Assembly (NCBI GenBank): GCA_002396125.1
Contig: DGWL01000043.1
Location: 1 to 47,745, forward strand
Direction of reading: 5' to 3'
DNA from: Porphyromonadaceae bacterium UBA4259
GTDB lineage: Bacteria > Bacteroidota > Bacteroidia > Bacteroidales > Muribaculaceae
Length of the DNA stretch: 47,745 bases
The stretch's first letter is position 1; the number at the start of each line of letters is the position of its first letter. The notes beneath the pieces were generated by a model, which ran no database searches, was not told where the DNA came from, and worked only from the letters and a program-made list of their open reading frames with translations. Shown here piece by piece: positions 34,486 to 41,623 of the stretch. A program made the position numbers and the translations under genes.

Positions 34486-35502
34486 TTAGTTTGTTCGTTT
34501 GCTCTTCAAAATTTCAAAAGCCTTTTCCAGAATCGTGTCACGCCCTTGAGCCACATCGGCCTCGGTCATGTTGACCTTGACGTCGGGTTCAACGCCAAAC
34601 TCGGTTAACTCGCCATCGGGACCGGTGATTGGCGCAGCCGAGAAACGTATGCTCCAGCCATTAGGCAACTCGCCGGTGAAAGGCAAGCCGCATCCGCCGC
34701 CGGTCACGTCGCCAACAATGGTGACATTGGGAAGTGATTTCATGATTGACACAAAATTGTTGGTAGCGCTAAATGAACCTCGATTGGCAAGCACCACCAC
34801 AGGCTTGTTGTAATGAACCCGGTTGTGGGCGGGCTCAAAGTAGTAATCATAGGGATTAGAGAACTCGTTGTGCCCGGTGCCGGTTTTGTGCTGAATGCTA
34901 CCGGCATAGGTACGCTCGTCAATGAAGCGTCCAACCAGAGTCTCAACATTAGTGAGATAGCCGCCGCCGTTGCTGCGCACGTCAATCACCAAGCCGTCGC
35001 TGCTGGCAAGCTGGCTGAAAATCACGTCGAGATTGCCGTCGCCAATGCCGCTGGCAAAGTCGCCGTAGTACATATAGGCATAATTATTGTCAAGCACTTG
35101 ATACTTGATGCCGCTGGCACGGCGATAGTTGAAGTGGAGATAATGCTCGTCGATGAGGCGCTCGTCGTAGTTGACAGGATACTGCTCCCAAATCCAGTAG
35201 CGCGACACGTCAAACGCCGAAATCAGGTTGGTGTGGCCGTCCTGCAATTCCTTGAGCATTTCGCTACACAGGTCGAACAGCTCGCGGCTGGTGATGCCAT
35301 TGTGCACCTTGGCGCGATAGCGCAGCCTCACCTCTTGCCAGTCCACATCCTTGTAGGCAAAGAAGCAATAGTGCTCATCAATAATCTGCCACAGTGCATC
35401 GAAGTTGCCATAGGGGTCGTTTTTCCACTCGGGCTGGTCGTGACATGATGCCAGCGGCAGCAGCGTGAGTAATATCAATAATATGTGCAGTAGCTTCTTC
35501 AT
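34486..35502 (-). CDS. S41-family lipoprotein peptidase
   Basis: A C-terminal-processing-type serine peptidase, 338 aa from the ATG at 35502. That start overlaps the upstream stop as ATGA and opens a lipoprotein signal (LASC, C20); the longer frame to 35592 starts inside the upstream gene and is rejected. Family motifs: LQDGHTNL (about 86-93), LVIDVRSNGGG (about 171-181) and GSFSATNNF with likely nucleophile S245. No PDZ domain is evident between the N-terminal helical part and the core, which makes it a short S41 form. The substrate is unknown. It is the third gene of the parC operon. Confidence 0.87.
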   Translation of the reverse strand: MKKLLHILLILLTLLPLASCHDQPEWKNDPYGNFDALWQIIDEHYCFFAYKDVDWQEVRLRYRAKVHNGITSRELFDLCSEMLKELQDGHTNLISAFDVSRYWIWEQYPVNYDERLIDEHYLHFNYRRASGIKYQVLDNNYAYMYYGDFASGIGDGNLDVIFSQLASSDGLVIDVRSNGGGYLTNVETLVGRFIDERTYAGSIQHKTGTGHNEFSNPYDYYFEPAHNRVHYNKPVVVLANRGSFSATNNFVSIMKSLPNVTIVGDVTGGGCGLPFTGELPNGWSIRFSAAPITGPDGELTEFGVEPDVKVNMTEADVAQGRDTILEKAFEILKSKRTN

Positions 35503-36377
35503 TGGTAAATCGATGAAATAATATTGCTCGACTCGGCGCGTTGCTTGCGGCCCACGCTCAGGAACTCGCCACCAATGCCAATCACCACACAATGGGTCAC
35601 CTCGCGGCAGTTGATGTTACTCACCCACGACGAGGCAATGCGATTGCGGTAGCCAACGCGCAACGACGTGCCTCCCAAGTGCAGGTCGGCGGCAACAAAG
35701 TTCTCCATGTCGAAGCGATTGCCCCACCAGCCCATGTGCACCAGATTGCGATGGTTTCCCAGGTAAATTTCGTAGTAGGCCTCATCATATTCGGGCGAAA
35801 AAAACACACCCGCCACAGGCAGTGTAGCCTGGTAGCGGATGGTGACGGGAAGGCGCTTAATGCGCGTGTTAAGCACAGCTTGGCCCATGAAACCCAAGCT
35901 CCAGTGTACTCTGGCCGATGCCACATTGTTGCTGTTGTTGGCATTATAGAGTGCTCCACCTGTGAACTGCGTGGAGCCGCCTGCCATGAGCTGCAGGCCA
36001 GGGGTGAGCACTCCTCGCCAGCGGTGCATCATGCCCCATCGGGCATCGATAGTGAGGGCATGCATCGTGTGATTACCGGCAGGATTGTGAGTGTAGTTGT
36101 AGTTGATGCCCAAGTCGAGTTGGCGCGTCCACCGCTCCGGGTTGAAACCGGTGGCCTGTTGAGCTTCATAGCCCAAGCGCATTGCCGTGCCGCCATAAGC
36201 AATGGGCGTGAGATAAGAGTCGAGCACGCTGGCATGCCCCACCTCGGCAGTAAACATGCCGGCAACCGGCCTCAAGGGCTTTTCGCCTGCATCATGTGCC
36301 TTAGCGGCAGCGACAGCCAGCATCATTACCAGCAGCGCTGTCACCAGTCGCCTTATGCCCGTCTCAATAATTCTCAT
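35499..36377 (-). CDS. Outer-membrane barrel-like protein, possibly DUF3316 family
   Basis: A 292-aa exported protein. Basic start (MRIIETGIRR), hydrophobic segment and AKA-HD give a signal peptide of about 27 residues. The rest is beta-rich with YLTPIAYGGTAMRLGYE, TGFNPERWTRQLDLGINYNYTHNP and repeated short amphipathic strands to about 280. The YLTP...GFNPE pattern matches my recall of DUF3316-type Bacteroidetes proteins, function unknown. It begins 12 nt after the parC stop and overlaps the S41 protease gene by 4 bp, so it is tightly coupled to both. Confidence 0.65.
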   Translation of the reverse strand: MRIIETGIRRLVTALLVMMLAVAAAKAHDAGEKPLRPVAGMFTAEVGHASVLDSYLTPIAYGGTAMRLGYEAQQATGFNPERWTRQLDLGINYNYTHNPAGNHTMHALTIDARWGMMHRWRGVLTPGLQLMAGGSTQFTGGALYNANNSNNVASARVHWSLGFMGQAVLNTRIKRLPVTIRYQATLPVAGVFFSPEYDEAYYEIYLGNHRNLVHMGWWGNRFDMENFVAADLHLGGTSLRVGYRNRIASSWVSNINCREVTHCVVIGIGGEFLSVGRKQRAESSNIISSIYQ

Positions 36378-36389
36378 AGTTTTCTATTT

Positions 36390-39176
36390 TCACTTGTCTT
36401 GATTATCTTCGCTATCATCGTCTTCAAATAGACGTGTCTGCCCCGTGAGCTTGTCGAGCACCTCTTGCTGATTGATTGCGGCATCGGTCTCCTCCACCTC
36501 GGCATCGGCAGTCAGCTCAGGCTCTTGGGTTTCCTCCTCAACCACACGCGGTTCCAGTTCTATTACCTGGTCGACGGTGTAGTTGCTCACACGCTTGCCC
36601 TTGGCATGGATGCTTTTGACAGCAATAAACTCCTCGGCATCAATCACTAACGGCTCGCGCACGCTATCGTCGCCGCCAAACTTAACCTGCAATCTTGGAT
36701 ATTTCTCACAAGTGAGCAGCAGCAGGCGCGACTCAGGATTATCGCCAATGAAGCGCTGCTTCTTGGCACTGTCCTCGAGGGGAAAACGCTTGAGATAAAC
36801 GTAGCCCTGATCGGCATCGTAGACCACCGCGGTCCACACCAGGTTGCGGTCATACTTCATGATGCGCAGCATGCCTTCCTCGTAGTGGTTGGTCGACTCA
36901 CTGCTTGTGGTGTAGAAGTCGCCGTTTTTCATAATTACAAGGATGCGGTCGTCGCCGGCAAACTTGCCAAGCGACACGCCATGGCCTTCGTAGTTGATGC
37001 GAAGGATATCCTGATCGAACCACACCTCGCGGTCGCCCAGAGTGCTGCGGCCGTGCTCCTTGAGGGTGATGCGGTGAATCTCATTCTTGGTAACCATGTT
37101 GCCGCGAGCTGTCTTGCCCTTGATGGCAAGCTCAGCCAAGTCGACGTCAAACTGCAACACCCTCAGGTGCTTCTTGGGCTTGAGCGTAACTCGCAGCACC
37201 TCGGCCTCGCCATTGGGGTTAACGGTGAACCAAAGCACCCGCGAGCCGGGCTTTCCTTGAGTGATGTCATATTCCTTGTCGCGAGTGACGCCAGTCACAG
37301 CAAAACGTTTCATGTAGGTGGTGCCGCCACGCCCGTCGGTGTAGATGGCGTTGAAGATGGTGCGGCTGTCGTTGCGCTTATACACACTCACGTGCATGAT
37401 GTTCTTGCCCACATAGATTTTCTCGGCAACCTTAATCACCTTGTACTTGCCATCCTTGTAGAAGACGATGATGTCGTCGATGTCGCTACAGTTGCAGATG
37501 TATTCATCTTTCTTGAGTGACGTGCCAATGAAGCCTTCCTGGCGGTTGATGTAGAGCTTCTCGTTGGCCTCGGCCACCTTACTGGCGACGATAGTGTCAA
37601 AGTCGCGAATGGTGGTGCGACGAGGATGCAGATGCCCATATTTTTTCTTCAGGTTCTCATACCACTCGATTGTGTGTTCCACCAGATGGGCGAGCTTATA
37701 GTCAATGTCCTGCAGACGCTCATTGAGCATGGCTATATAGTTGTCGGCCTTGTCGCTGTTGAACTTGACTATGCGCTTCATCTTGATTTCCATCAGGCGC
37801 AAAATGTCGTCGCGCGTGATGGCTCGGTAGAACTGTGGCTTGAACGGATCGAGGCGCTTGTCGATGTGACGCACTGCGGCATCCTCATCCTTGGCTTGCT
37901 CATAGCCACGATCCTTGTAGATGCGCTCCTCGATGAAGATTTTCTCGAGCGAGGCAAAGAAAAGAGCTTCCATGGTGTCCTGGCGCTGAATCTCGAGCTC
38001 GCGACGCAGGATGTCCTTAGTGTGGTCAACGCTGAACTTGAGCAGGTGGGTTGCGGTGAGGAATTGCGGTTTCTCGTCCTTGATTACACAAATGTTGGGC
38101 GAGATGCTTGTCTCACAGTCGCTAAAGGCATAGAGCGCGTCGATGGCCTTGTCGCTTGATGTGCCGGGTTGCAAGGTTACTATGATTTCGGCTGTCGACG
38201 AGGTGTTGTCGTCAACCTTTTTAATCTTTATTTTTCCTTTCTCGGCTGCCCTCAAGATGGAGTCGATGAGTGTGCCGGTGGTCTTACCATAGGGTAAATC
38301 CTTGACAAGCAGCGTCTTGTTGTCGACTTTCTCAATCTTGGTGCGTACCCTCACGCTACCGCCGCGCTCACCGTCGCGATAATTGCTCACGTCAACATAG
38401 CCGCCTGTGGGGAAGTCGGGGTAAAGCTGAAATTCCTCGCCCTTGAGATAACTCACGGCGGCATCAAGAATTTCGTTGAAGTTGTGAGGCAATATTTTGC
38501 ACGACAATCCCACCGCAATGCCCTCGGCACCCTGTGCCAGCAACAGCGGGAACTTGACAGGGAGAGTGATGGGCTCGCGGTTGCGGCCATCGTAACTCAA
38601 TGTCCAGTCGGTAACTTTATTGTCGAAGGCTACCTCAAGGGCAAACTCGCTGAGCCTGGCCTCGATGTAACGAGGAGCCGCGGCACCGTCGCCGGTGAGG
38701 ATGTTACCCCAGTTACCCTGAGTGTCAATGAGCAGTTCCTTCTGGCCAAGTTGCACCAGCGCATCGCCAATCGAGGCGTCGCCATGCGGATGATAGTGCA
38801 TGGTGTCGCCCACGATGCCGGCCACCTTGGTGTAATGGCCGTCGTCGCTCTCTTTCATCACGTGCAGGATGCGTCGTTGCACGGGCTTGAGACCATCCTC
38901 AATGTGAGGAATGGCGCGTTCGAGAATCACGTAGCTGGCATAGTCGATAAACCAGTTCTCATACATCCCCGAGAGACGCAGCTTCTTGTCCTTGAGCTCG
39001 GTGTTGCTCGCGGGCTTGACCTCGGCGGCATTATCGTCGTCGGCGGCTGGCTGCTCGCTTGGAGCTGCCGCTCCGGTTGCGGCAGGTTCTTGAGCCTCAA
39101 GTTCGGCTGGCTGCTGGTTTTCGCCCTCCAGCGGCTGCCCCTCCTGCTCCTCGGGATTGTTTTTATCTTTGCTCAT
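36390..39176 (-). CDS. parC: Topoisomerase IV subunit A (DNA gyrase/ParC family)
   Basis: Breakage-rejoining subunit of a type IIA topoisomerase, 928 aa from the ATG at 39176 (an ATG nine codons upstream at 39203 is possible). An acidic, Ala/Pro/Glu-rich tail of about 60 residues precedes the usual start (LSGMYENWFIDYASYVILERAIPHIEDGLKPVQRR). The active-site tyrosine is Y170 in GAAAPRYIEARL, and the quinolone-determining segment HPHGDASIGDALV is at about 129-141. The C-terminal DNA-wrapping part lacks a GyrA box, and the protein ends in another acidic stretch, so ParC is a better call than GyrA. parE is not in this window. It leads a five-gene operon. Confidence 0.88.
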   Translation of the reverse strand: MSKDKNNPEEQEGQPLEGENQQPAELEAQEPAATGAAAPSEQPAADDDNAAEVKPASNTELKDKKLRLSGMYENWFIDYASYVILERAIPHIEDGLKPVQRRILHVMKESDDGHYTKVAGIVGDTMHYHPHGDASIGDALVQLGQKELLIDTQGNWGNILTGDGAAAPRYIEARLSEFALEVAFDNKVTDWTLSYDGRNREPITLPVKFPLLLAQGAEGIAVGLSCKILPHNFNEILDAAVSYLKGEEFQLYPDFPTGGYVDVSNYRDGERGGSVRVRTKIEKVDNKTLLVKDLPYGKTTGTLIDSILRAAEKGKIKIKKVDDNTSSTAEIIVTLQPGTSSDKAIDALYAFSDCETSISPNICVIKDEKPQFLTATHLLKFSVDHTKDILRRELEIQRQDTMEALFFASLEKIFIEERIYKDRGYEQAKDEDAAVRHIDKRLDPFKPQFYRAITRDDILRLMEIKMKRIVKFNSDKADNYIAMLNERLQDIDYKLAHLVEHTIEWYENLKKKYGHLHPRRTTIRDFDTIVASKVAEANEKLYINRQEGFIGTSLKKDEYICNCSDIDDIIVFYKDGKYKVIKVAEKIYVGKNIMHVSVYKRNDSRTIFNAIYTDGRGGTTYMKRFAVTGVTRDKEYDITQGKPGSRVLWFTVNPNGEAEVLRVTLKPKKHLRVLQFDVDLAELAIKGKTARGNMVTKNEIHRITLKEHGRSTLGDREVWFDQDILRINYEGHGVSLGKFAGDDRILVIMKNGDFYTTSSESTNHYEEGMLRIMKYDRNLVWTAVVYDADQGYVYLKRFPLEDSAKKQRFIGDNPESRLLLLTCEKYPRLQVKFGGDDSVREPLVIDAEEFIAVKSIHAKGKRVSNYTVDQVIELEPRVVEEETQEPELTADAEVEETDAAINQQEVLDKLTGQTRLFEDDDSEDNQDK

Positions 39177-39236
39177 AAAAAATGAATGTGTTGTGCGTTT
39201 CAATCAAGTGTAATTGCCCAAAAAGCAATTAATCGA

Positions 39237-39244
39237 CAAAGTTA
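39237..39244 (-). promoter_or_regulatory. -7 element of the parC operon
   Basis: Minus-strand TAACTTTG, 60 bp before the parC start; no clear -33 box. Confidence 0.55.
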
Positions 39245-39335
39245 GTAATTTTTGCCGAATTAATCACCTTATAAAATTCAAAAACAAAAAAAATCGACGC
39301 TTTAACAAAAAATGTAGCATATTATCATTGATTTT

Positions 39336-39368
39336 TTTGAAAAGTTTGATAAAAAAGATTTATATTTG
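39336..39368 (+). promoter_or_regulatory. Promoter of the ornithine aminotransferase gene
   Basis: TTTG (39336-39339), 21-bp spacer, TATATTTG (39361-39368). The leader is about 55 nt. Confidence 0.75.
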
Positions 39369-39428
39369 CACATTCACTGTCAACAACTATTGTCTAAATT
39401 GCACATTTCACTATAAAATTAATTAACT

Positions 39429-40718
39429 ATGGCAACTACCAAAAAAGCTAAACCAGCAACTACCAAAAAAGCAACTACTAAGAAAAACGTCATTGGCGAA
39501 GCCAGCAAGCGCTGCATGGCTATGGAAGACCGCTACGGCGCCCACAATTATCATCCACTGCCTGTTGTCCTGCACAAGGGCAAGGGAATCTATGTGTGGG
39601 ACGTTGAGGGCAAGAAGTATTTCGACTTCCTCTCATCCTATAGTGCCGTGAACCAGGGTCACTGCCACCCACGCATCGTCAAGGCCCTCAAGGACCAGGC
39701 CAGCAAGCTGTGCCTCACCTCACGCGCATTCTACAACGACGTGCTGTGCGAGTATGAGAAATTCATGCATCAGTTCTTTGGCTACGACAAGGTGCTGCCC
39801 ATGAACACCGGCGCCGAGGGCGTAGAAACAGCTCTAAAGCTCGCCCGCCGCTGGGGAGCAGTGAAAAAAGGCATTCCCAACGACAAGATTAAAATAATCT
39901 GCTGCGAAGGAAACTTCCACGGACGCACAGTGACCATCATCACTATGAGCGACGACCCGAGCTCGTTTGCCGACTACGGGCCACTCACTCCGGGTTTCAT
40001 CCGCATCCCCTACAACAATCCCGAGGCACTCAAGAAGGCCCTTGAAGAGCATGGCGACGAGGTGTGCGCCTTCATCGCCGAGCCAATCCAGGGCGAGGCT
40101 GGCGTCTTTGTCCCCGACGATGGCTACCTCAAGAAATGCTTCGACCTGTGCCATGAGCACAACGTGCTCTTCATTGCCGACGAGGTGCAGACCGGTATCG
40201 CCCGCACCGGCAAGATGCTGTGCTCAATGCACGACGGCATCCGCCCCGACATCGTGATTCTGGGCAAAGCTCTGGGTGGCGGTGTACTCCCGGTTTCGGC
40301 TTGCCTTGCCGACGACGACATCATGCTTAACATCAAGCCAGGCGAGCATGGCTCAACATTTGGCGGTTTCCCACTGGCTGCTCGCGTTGCCATCGAGGCT
40401 CTAAAGGTGGTTAAGGAGGAGAAACTCACTCAAAACGCCGAGAAGATGGGTAAGATATTCCGCGAAGAGATTAACAAAATCAACTCGCCATTCATCGTGC
40501 AAGTGCGCGGTCGCGGCTTGCTCAACGCCATTGTCACCAAGCCCATCGAGGGCAAGACTGCTTGGGACATCTGCCTCAAGCTTCGCGACAACGGCCTCCT
40601 TGCCAAGCCCACCCACGACCACATCATTCGCTTCGCTCCTCCCTTGTGCATCAACAAGGAAGAAATCCTCAAGGCTGTCGCCATCATCAAGAAGACCTTT
40701 GAGGAAATGTCGAAGTAA
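39429..40718 (+). CDS. rocD: Ornithine aminotransferase with lysine-rich N-terminal tail
   Basis: PLP enzyme that moves the delta-amino group of ornithine to 2-oxoglutarate, giving glutamate semialdehyde and glutamate; it links arginine and proline metabolism. Class III aminotransferase motifs: GHCHPRI (77-83), MNTGAEGVETALKLAR (125-140), EGNFHGRT (160-167), D251 (IADEVQTG) and the PLP lysine K280 (ILGKALGGG). The C-terminus ends after a normal domain. The first 22 residues (TTKKA-type repeats of Thr, Lys, Ala) are an addition to the family and look like a histone-H1-type tail. The start follows the promoter directly and no better ATG lies before residue 30, so the tail is probably translated. 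Confidence 0.93.
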   Translation: MATTKKAKPATTKKATTKKNVIGEASKRCMAMEDRYGAHNYHPLPVVLHKGKGIYVWDVEGKKYFDFLSSYSAVNQGHCHPRIVKALKDQASKLCLTSRAFYNDVLCEYEKFMHQFFGYDKVLPMNTGAEGVETALKLARRWGAVKKGIPNDKIKIICCEGNFHGRTVTIITMSDDPSSFADYGPLTPGFIRIPYNNPEALKKALEEHGDEVCAFIAEPIQGEAGVFVPDDGYLKKCFDLCHEHNVLFIADEVQTGIARTGKMLCSMHDGIRPDIVILGKALGGGVLPVSACLADDDIMLNIKPGEHGSTFGGFPLAARVAIEALKVVKEEKLTQNAEKMGKIFREEINKINSPFIVQVRGRGLLNAIVTKPIEGKTAWDICLKLRDNGLLAKPTHDHIIRFAPPLCINKEEILKAVAIIKKTFEEMSK

Positions 40719-40768
40719 CACCATTGCGCTGCAACAGCTATAATAAATCCTAAGAACCAAATAGTTAT

Positions 40769-40808
40769 AAACCGATGTGCTCACAATCACGCACATCGGT
40801 TTTTCTTT
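40769..40808 (+). terminator. Intrinsic terminator after rocD
   Basis: A perfect 12-bp stem (40769-40780 AAACCGATGTGC with 40791-40802) with a 10-nt loop, then TTCTTTT. Confidence 0.9.
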
Positions 40809-40889
40809 TGCGTTCAGCAACGGGCGACGACAGCAGGGCAACAACCAAGAGCAATTGAACGCAAGGTGGCAAAGAATTGACGCCCGCGC

Positions 40890-40920
40890 TTGCAAATGAA
40901 GAAAAAAGGTTGTAACTTTG
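40890..40920 (+). promoter_or_regulatory. Promoter of the cobalamin riboswitch transcript
   Basis: TTG (40890-40892), 20-bp spacer, TAACTTTG (40913-40920). The start point near 40927 is just before the aptamer. Confidence 0.75.
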
Positions 40921-40930
40921 CACCATGATA

Positions 40931-41133
40931 ATGTGGTGCCCATCGCCGGCAATCGCCGCACCGATGGCTGAAAAGGGAACACAGGTGAGAATCCTGGGCA
41001 GAACCCGCTGCTGTATTTTCCCATCTACAATATCGCTTGCCGAATTTCTCAACTCGGTCACTGCCAGCCCAATGCGCTGGTGGGAAGGCCCTACAAGGCG
41101 AGCGATGGGAATGAGCCAGAAGACCTGCCTCGT
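40931..41133 (+). promoter_or_regulatory. Cobalamin (adenosylcobalamin-type) riboswitch
   Basis: The conserved core of the cobalamin aptamer is present in order: AGGGAA (40974-40979), GGTGAGAATC (40984-40993), CCCGCTGCTGTA (41004-41015), GTCACTGCC (41057-41065), GGTGGGAAGG (41079-41088) and AGCCAGAAGACCTGCC (41114-41129). In Bacteroidota such elements usually control cobalamin transporters such as BtuB or B12-dependent or B12-independent enzyme genes, mostly by hiding the start site. Here no such gene follows: the next ORF on the strand (a UvrA-like ATPase) is 490 bp away, beyond a terminator and its own promoter. Confidence 0.9.
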
Positions 41134-41332
41134 TATCGTTAAAAACAATTTCGAGCTCTCGTGGAATTAGAGCGCGGAACACACATGCATAGCAGGTTTT
41201 CACCCTCGCCCCCTACTTGCGCACCCAGAATGTCATTCACGGGTGCCACCAGGGCCAATGAAAGCACACTTGCCGCCAGTGGCAATGGCAGCAGTGTAAT
41301 CTCAATCATGAACCGTATACTGGTTGTGTCGC
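41134..41332 (+). ncRNA. Gene-free region between the riboswitch and its terminator
   Basis: About 200 nt that would be transcribed under riboswitch control. It folds into several small hairpins (GCTCT 41155-41159 with AGAGC 41169-41173; GCACCC 41221-41226 with GGGTGC 41241-41246; TTGCC 41270-41274 with GGCAA 41281-41285). The only sense frame is a GTG-started 69-codon stretch (41161-41370) whose stop lies in the terminator stem; its composition does not look like a real protein. On the other strand a 56-codon frame (41310 down to 41140) begins with a hydrophobic segment. I lean toward a small RNA or the remains of a deleted gene. Confidence 0.4.
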
Positions 41333-41388
41333 GTTATTTCCCAATGAGAGAAGAGAGACTCGGGAAATGACGTTTTTTCGTTTTTTAA
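41333..41388 (+). terminator. Intrinsic terminator closing the riboswitch transcript
   Basis: GTTATTTCCC (41333-41342) pairs with GGGAAATGAC (41362-41371) with one T-G pair; two T-runs (GTTTTTTCGTTTTTT) follow to 41386. Confidence 0.8.
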
Positions 41389-41389
41389 G

Positions 41390-41420
41390 GCATGCGCATG
41401 AAAAGCATTGAGACGCATGC
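41390..41420. repeat. Inverted repeat upstream of the UvrA-like gene
   Basis: GCATGCG (41390-41396) and CGCATGC (41414-41420), 17 bases apart. It starts just after the terminator T-run. No function is known to me; it could be an operator-like site or part of a small structured RNA. Confidence 0.5.
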
Positions 41421-41491
41421 CCACGGCGCAAATGCAATCTCAGTCTGACGAAGATTCAGATTCTCGATTTATATAGTAACAAATAGATAGT

Positions 41492-41520
41492 CACCCCTCG
41501 GCGTGATGCCCACAGGGGTG
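41492..41520. repeat. Second inverted repeat upstream of the UvrA-like gene
   Basis: CACCCCT (41492-41498) and AGGGGTG (41514-41520), 15 bases apart, 17 bp before the -33 box of the UvrA-like promoter. Between the two inverted repeats I see nothing else. Confidence 0.5.
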
Positions 41521-41537
41521 GCTTGCTTTAGAAGAGG

Positions 41538-41568
41538 TTGTAAATCTCACCAATTTATTATAACTTTG
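41538..41568 (+). promoter_or_regulatory. Promoter of the UvrA-like gene
   Basis: TTG (41538-41540), 20-bp spacer, TAACTTTG (41561-41568). This makes the gene independent of the riboswitch transcript. Confidence 0.75.
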
Positions 41569-41623
41569 CCTGCTGTTTCACTGGGGCAAACCCGCCGACA
41601 TTACACACAACATTCACATCACA

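Noticed and set aside
35503..35592. Upstream start of the S41 protease gene
   Set aside because: It would start deep inside the upstream barrel gene and lacks a signal peptide; the ATG in the 4-bp overlap opens a lipoprotein signal.
41161..41370. 69-codon GTG-started frame after the riboswitch
   Set aside because: Ser/Thr/Arg-rich with no hydrophobic core, and its stop codon lies inside the terminator stem, so it is unlikely to be the regulated gene.
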